A DNA stretch of 64,000 bases from Arthrobacter psychrochitiniphilus. Lineage in GTDB: Bacteria; Actinomycetota; Actinomycetes; Actinomycetales; Micrococcaceae. Both the position numbers and the translations under genes were made by a program. Numbering within the stretch: the first letter of the stretch is position 1; the number at the start of each line of letters is the position of its first letter. The stretch lies in the NCBI RefSeq assembly GCF_003185915.1, contig NZ_QHLZ01000004.1:186001-250000 (forward strand), in the 5' to 3' direction. This document shows positions 17,722-27,036 of this stretch, one piece after another. Below the pieces are notes generated by a model that ran no database searches, was not told the origin of the DNA, and saw only the letters and a program-made list of their open reading frames with translations.

Positions 17722-18792
17722 TTAGAGGAAACGGTCCAACAAGCTGGCTTCGGCAATGCGGGAGAGGCCCTCGCGGACGTTGCGGGCGCGGAGCTCGCCG
17801 ATCCCATCAACCATCATGAGCTCGTCAATGGTGGCTGCCATCAGGTTCTGCAAGCCACCAAAATGGTCAACAAGACGCCCCGCAATGGCGGGCGGGACGG
17901 CCTTCAAGCCCGAAACCAGGCGGTAGCCGCGAGGCTGGATGATGGCGTCGATGGAGTCATTGCCAGAGACCAGGCCAACAATGCCGGCAATTGCGTTCAG
18001 GTCTATGAGGTCAGCCTGGTCAATCTCCTGCAGGGCAGCCACAGCGGCGTCAACATCTGTTGTTTCCGGGTCGGTGTAATCGCGGATCACCATATCCGCA
18101 CCGGAGCCGCGGCTTGCGGAAAGTTCTTCGAGCTGAAGGGAGAGCAAGCGCCCATCCACACCCAGTTCAAGGACGTACTGGGCAATTTCTTCGGAAATGC
18201 GGCGCACCATCTCGTGGCGTTGCAAGGTGATAGCTACGTCGCGGACAGTAACCATGGCCTCAATTTCCAGCGCCGACAATGAACTTGTCACCTGGTCCAG
18301 CCGTGCCCGGTAACGTTCCAAAGTAGCCAGGGCTTGGTTGGCGCGGGCCAGAATTTTTTCCGAACCTTCAAGGACGTAGCGCAAGCCATCCACATAGAGG
18401 GCAATGATCTGCATTGATTGGCTAACGGAAACTACCGGGACACCGGTTTGGATTGCTACGCGTTCGGCCGTGCGGTGCCGGGTGCCTGATTCCTGGGTTT
18501 CAATGCTGGGGTCAGGGACCAGCTGGACGGCAGCGCGGAGTATCTTGGTGGCGTCCTTGTCGCAGACTATTGCACCGTCCATTTTTGCCAGTTCACGAAG
18601 GCTGGTGGGGGCGAAGTCTATGCCGATCTCAAAGCCGCCAGAGCACAGGCTTTCAATGGTCTTATCTGAACCGAGCACAATGAGTGCACCCGTGCGGCCT
18701 CGAAGAATACGTTCCAGCCCATCACGCAGTGGCGTTCCCGGCGCGACACGGGCAAGAGTGGCCTTGAGGGCCTCTTCGGGGCTGCGAAGCAT
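17722..18792 (-). CDS. disA: DNA integrity scanning diadenylate cyclase DisA
   Basis: 356 residues. It makes cyclic di-AMP from two ATP while scanning DNA for branched structures. The N-terminal DAC domain has the DGA motif at residues 72-74 and the RHR motif at 105-107 (GTRHRTAER). A linker helical domain and a C-terminal helix-hairpin-helix DNA-binding domain follow (VDGIGELRARNVREGL near 330). AAGGA lies eight bases before ATG 18792. It follows radA on the same strand, and RadA is a known partner and inhibitor of DisA. Confidence 0.96.
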   Translation of the reverse strand: MLRSPEEALKATLARVAPGTPLRDGLERILRGRTGALIVLGSDKTIESLCSGGFEIGIDFAPTSLRELAKMDGAIVCDKDATKILRAAVQLVPDPSIETQESGTRHRTAERVAIQTGVPVVSVSQSMQIIALYVDGLRYVLEGSEKILARANQALATLERYRARLDQVTSSLSALEIEAMVTVRDVAITLQRHEMVRRISEEIAQYVLELGVDGRLLSLQLEELSASRGSGADMVIRDYTDPETTDVDAAVAALQEIDQADLIDLNAIAGIVGLVSGNDSIDAIIQPRGYRLVSGLKAVPPAIAGRLVDHFGGLQNLMAATIDELMMVDGIGELRARNVREGLSRIAEASLLDRFL

Positions 18793-18933
18793 GGGCGGTT
18801 CCTTCTTTTCAAGCGCGGGAATCCGCGCAAGTCACAGTGCCCATAATAGTAGGAGCCCTACACCTTTGAGCTTCGCCTTGCCTTTAGGCGCGCGCATCTT
18901 GACCGATCTGTGTCCTGATCACCTCCAAAACCC

Positions 18934-20325
18934 CTAAAGGTGCAGCAGAAGTTCCGTTGCCTCGGCGATGTGCTCGATCTGTTTGACCGTGAAGTCCGGT
19001 GGAATGGGACCGGGGCCATTGGCGCTTGCCGGCACCAGAGCATGTGTGTAACCCAGGCGGCTGGCCTCTTGGATACGCTGGTTGATGCCTGGCACAGGGC
19101 GCACCTCACCGGCTAGTCCCACCTCCCCAAAAGCCACCATCTTGGCGTGGACAACCTTGTTGGTTTTAGCCGAAACAATGGACATGGCCACAGCAAGGTC
19201 CAAGGCCGGCTCACTCAACCGGGCCCCGCCCACCGTGGCCACATAACTGTCATCGGCGTCCAACCGCAGCCCTGCCCGCTGCTGCAACACGGCAAGCAGC
19301 ATGCCAACACGGGTGGAATCCAAACCGCTGACAGTGCGCCGCGGCGAGGACCCCAGGGACGGGGTTAGAAGTGCTTGAACCTCGGCGAGCAGGGGGCGCC
19401 GTCCCTCCATAGTCACCGTGATGCAGGTGCCTGAAACGGGTGCCGAAATACGGGAGGTGAACAGCCCGCTGGGATCTGCCAGACCTTCGATGCCGTTGTC
19501 CGTCAAATCAAAACAGCCCACCTCATCGGTTTGCCCGTACCTGTTTTTCACGGCTCGCAACAGGCGCAGCCGGGAGTGGCGTTCACCATCGAACTGGCAC
19601 ACCACATCCACCAAGTGTTCCAAAAGGCGGGGACCGGCAATGGAACCGTCCTTGGTCACATGACCCACCAGCAAAGTGGTCATGTTCAACCGCTTGGCGG
19701 CAGCAATGAGTGAGGCCGCCACCTCGCGCACCTGCGAGACCCCACCCGCTGCCCCATCAACCATGGCGCTGCTAAAGGTCTGCACCGAGTCAACAATCAA
19801 CAGTGCCGGCTGCACTGCTTCCACCTGGCCCAGAGCGGTGCCAAGATCCGTTTCGGCGCCCAGATACAAAGTGTCCGCAACCGCGCCAATACGTTCGGCA
19901 CGCAACTTCACCTGGGCCGCCGATTCCTCACCCGTTAGGTACAGCACCTTTTGGGGTGCACGGCCATGGTCATTACGAGCAAATTTGGCAGCCACATCCA
20001 GCAGCAGGGTGGACTTTCCCACACCGGGTTCCCCCGCCAGTAGGATCACGGCCCCTGGCACCATGCCACCACCTAGAACGCGGTCCAGCTCCGGGACTCC
20101 CGTGAGGTTGTGCGCGGCCTTGGAGGCGTCAACGTCCGCAATCAGCTGGGCTGGGCGCATAACAGTGGTGGCCGCCGTGGTCCTGACAACCACGGTGCCA
20201 ATTTCTTCCAAGGTGCCCCAAGCCTGGCATTCGCCACAACGGCCAACCCATTTCACGGCGCTCCAGCCGCACTCCGTGCAACGGAAATTCTGTCCCGAGT
20301 TTGTTTTTGCGCTCTTTGCTGCCAT
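18934..20325 (-). CDS. radA: DNA repair protein RadA
   Basis: 463 residues. Branch-migration helicase in recombination. Zinc finger cysteines C16, C19, C30 and C33 are followed by a RecA-like ATPase with Walker A GEPGVGKST (98-106), the RadA-specific KNRFG motif in the variant form KNRYG (260-264), and a Lon-protease-like C-terminal domain. ATG 20325 has no ribosome-binding site; TAGGCT six bases upstream indicates a leaderless transcript. Confidence 0.96.
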   Translation of the reverse strand: MAAKSAKTNSGQNFRCTECGWSAVKWVGRCGECQAWGTLEEIGTVVVRTTAATTVMRPAQLIADVDASKAAHNLTGVPELDRVLGGGMVPGAVILLAGEPGVGKSTLLLDVAAKFARNDHGRAPQKVLYLTGEESAAQVKLRAERIGAVADTLYLGAETDLGTALGQVEAVQPALLIVDSVQTFSSAMVDGAAGGVSQVREVAASLIAAAKRLNMTTLLVGHVTKDGSIAGPRLLEHLVDVVCQFDGERHSRLRLLRAVKNRYGQTDEVGCFDLTDNGIEGLADPSGLFTSRISAPVSGTCITVTMEGRRPLLAEVQALLTPSLGSSPRRTVSGLDSTRVGMLLAVLQQRAGLRLDADDSYVATVGGARLSEPALDLAVAMSIVSAKTNKVVHAKMVAFGEVGLAGEVRPVPGINQRIQEASRLGYTHALVPASANGPGPIPPDFTVKQIEHIAEATELLLHL

Positions 20326-20331
20326 GGTTCA

Positions 20332-20337
20332 AGCCTA
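20332..20337 (-). promoter_or_regulatory. -10 box of a leaderless promoter for radA
   Basis: TAGGCT on the minus strand, six bases, then ATG at 20325. Confidence 0.55.
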
Positions 20338-20408
20338 GCGCCGGGCACCGACATCCGCGGGCGGCCCGGCGCTCGGGCACCTCAGGTGGAGTGCGCTGCG
20401 CCCGCTTA

Positions 20409-21542
20409 TTAGAGTGCTGGCAATAATGAGCGGATGTCGGCGGGGTCCATTTTGGCGGCTTCCAACAGGTCCACCATGAGTGTGCGGAACAGCAACACCA
20501 CTGTTTCTCCCTCCATGCGCGTTATTTCCAAGGTGGCCGGGTGCAAACGAATGGCAATGTCTGCCAGGGAATCACGGGCGTGGCTCAGCGTAATGCGTGA
20601 AGTGGTATCGGCAAGGGCCGCACCCAGCTCATCCACGGCAGTTGCCGTCTCACTCATAACTTCGGCCAAGTGCATGGACCCGGCCTCAGAAAGGGCTGCA
20701 TTGTTGATGACACTGGCCAGCCGCCGGGCTAAAACCCGGGCCGAACGCATGGCATAATCCACCCGCACCATGAGCTTCGCCAGCCCCTCAACTTCTTGTA
20801 AATGCCGGCGGTACAAGGGGGAAAGCCGGGCAATTTCAACAGAGCCACGCAAACCCTGCCGCATGGCGTCAATGCGGGGTTGCTGGCCGCGGGCGCGGAC
20901 CAGTGCATGCCAGGCAGTGGTGGAATCGTTGTACGCCAAGGCGGAGGCGCATTCACGCAACACCAGGGAAAGCTCACCGAGCACTTCCTTGAGATCATCC
21001 TTGGGCTCACGGCGCGGGTCCCGGGGGATCAAGAACGTAGCTGCCAAGGCGAAGCAGCCACCTACAACCGCGTCCAAGCTGCGAGTAAATGGGCCGCCGG
21101 CCGGGATCGGTAACAGCACCACAAGAAGGGACTGCAGTGCCAACTGCGTGGTGAAGATGGCTCCGCTATCCAAGAAGCGGGCCAACACTATGGAGAGGAA
21201 CAATATTAAGGCGGCCTGCCAGATCCCGGAGCCCAGCCAGTGCAGCAACATGTCTCCCAGGGCTATGCCTATGGTGCAACCCAGGCCCACTTCAAGGACG
21301 CGGCGCACACGCGGGTCCCTAGAAAAGCCGAGCGCGATGATGGCACTGGTGGCGGCAAACAAGGGGCCTTGATGCCCCAACACCAGCTCTGAAAAGTAGT
21401 AGGCGGAAACAGCGCAAATGGCCATCAACAAGGCGGGCAGAACTGAGCTTGCGCTGCGGCGCAGGCCGAGCCGGATACGACGCTTGAGAAAGAGAACTGT
21501 GGCGGCCGTCCCAGTGGGCTCCGACGGGGCTGAACCTGGCAT
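20409..21542 (-). CDS. FUSC-family membrane protein (aromatic acid exporter-like)
   Basis: 377 residues. A short basic N-terminus is followed by about six hydrophobic segments between residues 28 and 175 and a long helical cytoplasmic C-terminal region (about 180-377). This half-size layout is that of the FUSC/ArAE family, whose members export aromatic carboxylic acids in some bacteria. The conserved FLIPRDPRREPKDD stretch marks the membrane-to-cytosol border. Substrate is unknown. The start ATG 21542 is supported by TAGACT six bases upstream; it is divergent from pstS. Confidence 0.75.
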   Translation of the reverse strand: MPGSAPSEPTGTAATVLFLKRRIRLGLRRSASSVLPALLMAICAVSAYYFSELVLGHQGPLFAATSAIIALGFSRDPRVRRVLEVGLGCTIGIALGDMLLHWLGSGIWQAALILFLSIVLARFLDSGAIFTTQLALQSLLVVLLPIPAGGPFTRSLDAVVGGCFALAATFLIPRDPRREPKDDLKEVLGELSLVLRECASALAYNDSTTAWHALVRARGQQPRIDAMRQGLRGSVEIARLSPLYRRHLQEVEGLAKLMVRVDYAMRSARVLARRLASVINNAALSEAGSMHLAEVMSETATAVDELGAALADTTSRITLSHARDSLADIAIRLHPATLEITRMEGETVVLLFRTLMVDLLEAAKMDPADIRSLLPAL

Positions 21543-21548
21543 GGAATT

Positions 21549-21554
21549 AGTCTA
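21549..21554 (-). promoter_or_regulatory. -10 box of a leaderless promoter for the FUSC gene
   Basis: TAGACT on the minus strand, six bases, then ATG at 21542. Confidence 0.5.
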
Positions 21555-21654
21555 TGCGCAGCGGCTGAACCCGGTTGGTGGGCCGAAACAAGAAGGAGGT
21601 GACCGGCGTCGGGCATTAAAGCTGCGGTAAGTGAAGGCGAAGAATCCCTGAAGC

Positions 21655-21676
21655 GTTAACCTTGCGTTCACTTGGG
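21655..21676 (+). promoter_or_regulatory. PHO box upstream of pstS
   Basis: Two adjacent 11-base units, GTTAACCTTGC (21655-21665) and GTTCACTTGGG (21666-21676), match the actinomycete PhoP-binding direct repeat of the GTTCACC type. A possible -10 box TACTCT lies at 21704-21709, suitably placed for phosphate-starvation activation of the pst operon. Confidence 0.65.
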
Positions 21677-21757
21677 AGGGGCCCCGGCTTCACTTCAGCC
21701 TCCTACTCTCGAAGAGTAATGAAAAAGAAGAATGCAACCCATCGAAGAGGTAAAAGC

Positions 21758-22879
21758 GTGAAGGCACTTCACATTGGCCGCGTAGCAGCAGTTCTCACCG
21801 TCGGCGCATTGGCACTTACAGCATGCGGTACGGACAACGTGGTCACCCCCGGTAACGGCGGGGGCACCACGGCAAGCACCGGCTCAACGGTCACCGGAAC
21901 ACTGACCGGTACGGGCGCCAGCTCCATCTCCGCCGCCATGGACGCGTGGAAGGCCGGCTTTGAGTCCGCGAACTCCGGCGCCAAGATTCAGTACTCACCC
22001 GAAGGCTCCGGCGCGGGACGCAAGGCACTGATTGCAGGAGCCGTGCAGTTCGCCGGCTCGGACGCGTTCATGAAGGACGAAGAGCTCACCTCCGCCAAGG
22101 AAAAGTGCGGGCCCGACGGCGCCATCAACGTCCCCTGGTACATCTCACCGATAGCGGTGGCCTTCAATGTGGACGGCGTCAAGGATCTCAAGCTCGACGC
22201 CAGCACGATCGCCAAGATTTTCCGGGGCGAAATTAAGAACTGGAATGACCCGGCCATCAAGGCAGCCAACACGGACGCCACACTGCCGGATTTGGCCATC
22301 ACGCCCGTGCACCGCTCCGATAACTCGGGCACCACCGAGAACTTCACCGACTACCTGGCCGCAGCCGCCTCGGGCGTGTGGACTGATAAGAAGTCCGGTG
22401 ACTGGCCCTCAGCTCTGCCCGGCGAGAACGCCAAGGGCACCTCGGGGGTTGTCAAAACCGTCATCGAGACAGCCGGCGCCATCACCTACGCTGATGACTC
22501 GGCAGTCACTGACGCCTTGGGCAAGGTTGAGCTCAAGGTTGGCGACGCGTTTGTGCCCGTCACCGCCGAGGCTGCAGCCAAAGCAGTTGACGCTGCAACT
22601 GTTGTGGCAGGGCGCAGTGCCAACGATCTATCCCTGAAGCTGGACCGCACCACCACCGTGGCCGGAGCCTACCCGGCAGTGCTGGTCTCCTATGGCGTAT
22701 TCTGCGCCTCCTACCCGGATGCCAGCACAGTTGACCTGGTCAAGGCCTTCGGTTCCTTTGTTCTCAGCGACGAAGGTCAGAAGCAGGCAGCCGACGCCGC
22801 CAAGAGCGCGCCCCTGTCCGCCGAGTTGGCGGCCAAGGCGAAGGCGTCAATTGACTCCATCAGCGTCGCCAGCAAGTAA
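21758..22879 (+). CDS. pstS: phosphate ABC transporter substrate-binding lipoprotein
   Basis: 373 residues from GTG 21758, which has GAAGAGG six bases upstream; an earlier in-frame ATG (21719) would add a strongly basic 13-residue extension. The lipobox LALTAC places the lipidated cysteine at residue 23. The mature protein has the PstS pattern: GTGASSISAAMDAW near the start, GSGAGRKALI, and the phosphate-contacting HRSDNSGTTENFTDYL. It delivers phosphate to PstCAB. It is preceded by a PHO box. Confidence 0.95.
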   Translation: MKALHIGRVAAVLTVGALALTACGTDNVVTPGNGGGTTASTGSTVTGTLTGTGASSISAAMDAWKAGFESANSGAKIQYSPEGSGAGRKALIAGAVQFAGSDAFMKDEELTSAKEKCGPDGAINVPWYISPIAVAFNVDGVKDLKLDASTIAKIFRGEIKNWNDPAIKAANTDATLPDLAITPVHRSDNSGTTENFTDYLAAAASGVWTDKKSGDWPSALPGENAKGTSGVVKTVIETAGAITYADDSAVTDALGKVELKVGDAFVPVTAEAAAKAVDAATVVAGRSANDLSLKLDRTTTVAGAYPAVLVSYGVFCASYPDASTVDLVKAFGSFVLSDEGQKQAADAAKSAPLSAELAAKAKASIDSISVASK

Positions 22880-22930
22880 GCGCCGGTTCTAGGCAAGAGT
22901 TCGAAGCAAGAGTCAGTAGAAAGTACTAGA

Positions 22931-23878
22931 TTGACCACCACAAAGCTCGCACCCACATCGGGGGCAGGGCGCTCTGCGACAGGCCGCACCGGAGACCGAG
23001 TGTTCTCCGGTGCGGCACTGGGCGCCGGTGCGCTGATAGTTGCCGTGTTGTTTGCCGTGGCACTATTCCTGGTTGTCCAGGCACTTCCCACTTTTAGTGC
23101 GAACCCTGCCGAGATCACGGGGGGAGAGGGGTTCTTCTCCTACATCTTCCCCATTGTCATTGGCACGTTGATTGCAGCCACGATTGCACTGCTCATCGCC
23201 ACGCCCATCGGGGTGGCAGTGGCCTTGTTCATCTCGCACTATGCCCCGCGGCGCCTGGCCAGGGGGTTGGGCTATGTGGTGGACCTTCTTGCAGCGATTC
23301 CCTCAGTTGTCTACGGCGCTTGGGGAGCCAGCTTTCTGGCTTCCTCCCTCAAAGCGCCCTACGCGTGGCTGGCTGAGCACTTAGGCTGGATTCCCATCTT
23401 CGCCGGACCGGCGTCCGGGACGGGCAAGACCATTTTGACGGCGGGCATTGTGCTGGCCGTCATGGTGTTGCCCATCATCGCCTCACTCACCCGGGAGATT
23501 TTCCTGCAGGCCCCCATGCTGCACCAAGAAGCGGCGTTGGCGTTGGGGGCCACCCGGTGGGAAATGATTCGCATGGCAGTTCTGCCCTTTGCCCGCGGCG
23601 GCATCATCAGCGCCGTCATGCTGGGTTTGGGCCGGGCTCTTGGTGAGACCATGGCGGTTGCGCTGGTGCTCTCCTCCGGGCCGCTGATCGCCTCCTTGAT
23701 TCGCTCCGGCAATCAGACCATTGCCGCGGAGATTGCCCTTGACTTCCCGGAGGCCTTTGGCCTGCGCATGCACGAACTCATCGCAGCCGGTCTGGTGCTG
23801 TTCCTCATCACTTTGGCAGTGAACATGGTGGCCCGCTGGGTTATCAACCGCCACAAAGAATTCTCGGGAGCCAACTAG
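22931..23878 (+). CDS. pstC: phosphate ABC transporter permease PstC
   Basis: 315 residues, start TTG 22931 with a weak AGAAAG site. Six membrane segments, and the permease coupling loop is seen as HQEAALALGATRWEMIRMAV. A PstC-type periplasmic region with IFAGPASGTGKTIL lies between segments. It is 51 bases after pstS and two bases before pstA. Confidence 0.94.
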   Translation: MTTTKLAPTSGAGRSATGRTGDRVFSGAALGAGALIVAVLFAVALFLVVQALPTFSANPAEITGGEGFFSYIFPIVIGTLIAATIALLIATPIGVAVALFISHYAPRRLARGLGYVVDLLAAIPSVVYGAWGASFLASSLKAPYAWLAEHLGWIPIFAGPASGTGKTILTAGIVLAVMVLPIIASLTREIFLQAPMLHQEAALALGATRWEMIRMAVLPFARGGIISAVMLGLGRALGETMAVALVLSSGPLIASLIRSGNQTIAAEIALDFPEAFGLRMHELIAAGLVLFLITLAVNMVARWVINRHKEFSGAN

Positions 23879-23879
23879 T

Positions 23880-24986
23880 ATGGCCACGCTCATAACTGAA
23901 CGCAAACGTTCCGCACTGACCCGCGGCCGCCTGCCCCGCTACACTCCCTGGGTGATTGCGGCCAGCGCCGTTGTTGTCTCTGCGGCTCTCCTGTCTCTTA
24001 TTGGCTTCAACGTTTTTGGCTGGGCCGTGCTCTCCGCGGTGCTCTTTGCCGCAGCCAACGTCACGGCCGCCGCCATTGTTGAGGGCCGCCGCAAAGCCAC
24101 TGACAAGCTGGCCAGCTCCCTCATCTACGGCGCCTTTCTCGTGGCGTTGCTGCCGCTGGTTTCGGTCATCTGGACTGTTCTGCTCAATGGGGTCCCGGGC
24201 TTGCTGACCCCCGGCTTCCTGAGTACCTCCATGAATGGTGTGACGGGCGCCGTCGACAACGCCGCCGTGGCCGATGGCACTCCGGTGCTGGGCGGTGTCT
24301 ATCACGCGCTGGTGGGCTCGGTGTTGATCACCCTCTGGGCCACCATCATCTCGGTTCCGGTGGGCCTGCTAACCGCCATCTATCTCGTGGAATACAGTGC
24401 CGGAAACAAGTTTTCCAAAGTCATCACCTTCCTGGTGGACGTCATGACCGGCATCCCCTCGATTGTGGCCGGCCTGTTCGCGGCCGCCTTCTTCGCCCTG
24501 ATCCTGGGGCCGGGCACCAAGACCGGGTTTGTGGCCGCAGTGGCCCTTTCCGTGCTGATGATCCCTGTGGTGGTGCGCTCCAGTGAGGAAATGCTCAAGA
24601 TTGTGCCCAATGAACTGCGCGAGGCCGCCTACGCACTGGGCGTGCGCAAGTGGCGGACCATTGTCAAGGTGGTTATTCCGACGGCGATCTCAGGTATTGC
24701 CTCCGGTGTGACCTTGGCCATTGCACGGGTTATTGGCGAAACCGCACCACTGCTGGTTACTGCCGGGTTCGCCACCAGCATCAATATGAACGTTTTTGCC
24801 GGCTGGATGTCATCGCTGCCCACCTTCATTTACACGCAGATTATGACGCCCACTTCGCCCTCAAACTCTGACCCGTCCACCCAACGTGCCTGGGCTGCGG
24901 CGTTGCTGCTGATCCTGCTCGTCATGCTACTGAACCTCGGCGCCCGCTTAGTGGCGCGCCTCTTCGCGCCGAAAACCGGCCGCTAA
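23880..24986 (+). CDS. pstA: phosphate ABC transporter permease PstA
   Basis: 368 residues, longer than the usual 280-300 because of an N-terminal extension with two additional hydrophobic segments (about residues 20-60). The core shows the EAAYALGVRKWRTIVKVVIP coupling loop and the GETAPLLVT segment typical of PstA. ATG 23880 begins one base after the pstC stop, so translation is coupled. Confidence 0.94.
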   Translation: MATLITERKRSALTRGRLPRYTPWVIAASAVVVSAALLSLIGFNVFGWAVLSAVLFAAANVTAAAIVEGRRKATDKLASSLIYGAFLVALLPLVSVIWTVLLNGVPGLLTPGFLSTSMNGVTGAVDNAAVADGTPVLGGVYHALVGSVLITLWATIISVPVGLLTAIYLVEYSAGNKFSKVITFLVDVMTGIPSIVAGLFAAAFFALILGPGTKTGFVAAVALSVLMIPVVVRSSEEMLKIVPNELREAAYALGVRKWRTIVKVVIPTAISGIASGVTLAIARVIGETAPLLVTAGFATSINMNVFAGWMSSLPTFIYTQIMTPTSPSNSDPSTQRAWAAALLLILLVMLLNLGARLVARLFAPKTGR

Positions 24987-25011
24987 ATTCTTCTGAACGG
25001 AACCTTGAACC

Positions 25012-25791
25012 ATGTCAAAACGTATTGATGTCAGCGATTTGAATGTCTACTACGGCGATTTCCGGGCTGTGGAGGACGTCAACATCACCCTCGACGCCAA
25101 GTCCGTCACCGCCTTCATTGGCCCCTCAGGCTGCGGCAAGTCAACCTTCCTGCGCACACTGAACCGCATGCATGAGGTTATCCCCGGCGCCCGGGTAGAG
25201 GGCAAGGTACTGCTTGACGGCGACAACCTGTACGCCGACGGTGTAGACCCCGTGACGGTGCGCAGCCAAATTGGCATGGTCTTTCAGCGCCCCAACCCGT
25301 TCCCCACCATGAGCATCCGCGATAACGTTCTGGCCGGCGTGAAGTTGAACAGCCGGCGCATGCCACGCAGCGATGCCGATGATCTCGTGGAGAAGTCGCT
25401 GCGCGGCGCCAATCTGTGGAACGAGGTCAAGGACCGGCTGGAAAAGCCCGGCTCCGGCCTGTCCGGCGGCCAGCAGCAGCGCCTGTGCATTGCCCGCGCC
25501 ATCGCGGTCTCCCCGGATGTGATCTTGATGGATGAGCCCTGCTCGGCCTTGGACCCCATCTCTACACTCGCCATCGAGGACCTCATCAATGAGCTAAAAG
25601 ATGAGTACACGGTGGTGATTGTCACGCACAACATGCAACAGGCCGCCCGCGTCTCTGACAAGACCGCGTTCTTCAACATTGCCGGCACCGGCAAGCCCGG
25701 CAAGTTGATTGAATTTGCCGAGACGGCCACCATCTTCAATAACCCCGCAGAGAAGTCCACTGAGGATTACGTCTCCGGCCGCTTCGGCTAA
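25012..25791 (+). CDS. pstB: phosphate ABC transporter ATP-binding protein
   Basis: 259 residues. Walker [10 protein letters not shown], signature [14 protein letters not shown] and Walker [14 protein letters not shown] are all intact, with the PstB-specific [13 protein letters not shown] after the Q-loop. It ends the pst operon; no phoU follows, although pst operons in many other bacteria end with it. A strong hairpin follows at 25821. Confidence 0.96.
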   Translation: MSKRIDVSDLNVYYGDFRAVEDVNITLDAKSVTAFIGPSGCGKSTFLRTLNRMHEVIPGARVEGKVLLDGDNLYADGVDPVTVRSQIGMVFQRPNPFPTMSIRDNVLAGVKLNSRRMPRSDADDLVEKSLRGANLWNEVKDRLEKPGSGLSGGQQQRLCIARAIAVSPDVILMDEPCSALDPISTLAIEDLINELKDEYTVVIVTHNMQQAARVSDKTAFFNIAGTGKPGKLIEFAETATIFNNPAEKSTEDYVSGRFG

Positions 25792-25820
25792 CCTCCGCCA
25801 CGCTGAATACCGCAAAAAAT

Positions 25821-25878
25821 GCGCCCACCTCCCACATCTGCGCCCCGTAGACCGGGCGCAGATGTGGGAGGCGGGCGC
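25821..25878. terminator. hairpin terminator after pstB
   Basis: 25-base arms (25821-25845 and 25854-25878) pair with one mismatch around an 8-base loop. An A-run on the left and CTTTCC on the right give it terminator features on both strands. Its arms include CACCTCCCACATCTGCGCCC. Confidence 0.7.
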
Positions 25879-25905
25879 GCTTTCCATTCTGGACACCCCG
25901 GGCGA

Positions 25906-25911
25906 TACGCT
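25906..25911 (+). promoter_or_regulatory. -10 box of a leaderless promoter for the MetE-like gene
   Basis: TACGCT, six bases, then ATG 25918; no ribosome-binding site is present. Confidence 0.5.
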
Positions 25912-25917
25912 GGAAAC

Positions 25918-27018
25918 ATGACTTCACTCCCTGCTGTCGGCGGCGCCCACCTGGTAGGGTCCATCAACCAGCCCACAGCTGCGGACACGCTGCGCATTGT
26001 GGCGGAGAACCTCGGCACGCACGCCGCACGCATCCCGGACGGCGAAGTGGGTGAGAGGTTCCACTGGATACTCTTTCAGGGCGCCAGAATCGAAGCCACC
26101 CCGGGACTGAGCCGTGTGCCGGGTGAGCCGTTCATGATTGCAGGTTTCGATCTGCGTAAAATTAGATTTGACGGCTCAGTGCCCGCCGCCGAGCTGACGT
26201 TTGGCCCGCTGGGTTATGCCGAGGCGGCGCTGGCCAGCTACCAGGATTTCAAGGCGTTGCGCGAGGCCGGCACCATCGCCGAGGGCACCCGCTTCCAGGT
26301 TGCCCTGCCGACACCGATGGCCCCGCTGAGTTCATACCTAAACGACGCGGACCAGGGCCTTGTTTACCCGGCCTACGCCGCAGCCATGGAACGTGAAATT
26401 GCTCAAATAGCTGCCGGTATCCCCGCCACGGACCTGGCCATCCAAATAGATCTGGCCGTTGAATTTAGCCACATTGAACAAGTCTGCGCGGGCGCCAATA
26501 TCCCTGAGTTCTGGTACATGGACGGCGCCAACCCCACCCCGGCGCGCATCATCGATGCAGTTTCCACCATGGCCGCCGCCTTTGCCTCCGTAATCCCCGC
26601 TGATGTGCAGTTTGGCATCCACCTTTGCTACGGCGACGTTGCCGAGAAACACTTCGTTGAGCCCGCCGACGCCGCAAACCTCACTGCCGTGGCCAATGCG
26701 CTGTCCGCCAAGATCACCCGCCCCATCGAGTTTGTGCACCTGCCGGTCCCCATAGAGCGCCATGACAGCGCCTACTTTGCTCCGCTGGCCAGCCTGACCC
26801 TGCACCCCGAAACAAGGCTGTTCCTGGGCCTGGTACACCACGAAGACGGTGTTGACGGCGCGGCCAAGCGAATCGCCGCCGCCCGCCCAGCGCTGGCCGG
26901 TGCAGGCTTGGAGTCCTTTGGCATCGCCACAGAGTGTGGTTTTGGTCGCGGCCCGGCCGAACGCACGGCCCCCCTGCTGCGCTTGCACGCAGAGATCATC
27001 GAAGCAGCCAACGCCTGA
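25918..27018 (+). CDS. MetE-like (cobalamin-independent methionine synthase/UROD superfamily) protein
   Basis: 366 residues from ATG 25918; an in-frame start further upstream would lie inside the pstB terminator hairpin. It corresponds to a single C-terminal MetE-type TIM barrel. Likely zinc ligands are the H and C of FGIHLCYGD and the C of IATECGFGR, the arrangement used by MetE to activate a thiol. The folate-binding N-terminal barrel of true MetE is missing, so it is probably a methyltransferase of another type; substrate unknown. It lies between pstB and the Pit genes, but on its own promoter. Confidence 0.65.
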   Translation: MTSLPAVGGAHLVGSINQPTAADTLRIVAENLGTHAARIPDGEVGERFHWILFQGARIEATPGLSRVPGEPFMIAGFDLRKIRFDGSVPAAELTFGPLGYAEAALASYQDFKALREAGTIAEGTRFQVALPTPMAPLSSYLNDADQGLVYPAYAAAMEREIAQIAAGIPATDLAIQIDLAVEFSHIEQVCAGANIPEFWYMDGANPTPARIIDAVSTMAAAFASVIPADVQFGIHLCYGDVAEKHFVEPADAANLTAVANALSAKITRPIEFVHLPVPIERHDSAYFAPLASLTLHPETRLFLGLVHHEDGVDGAAKRIAAARPALAGAGLESFGIATECGFGRGPAERTAPLLRLHAEIIEAANA

Positions 27019-27036
27019 TCCAGCTGGCGGCTAAGC

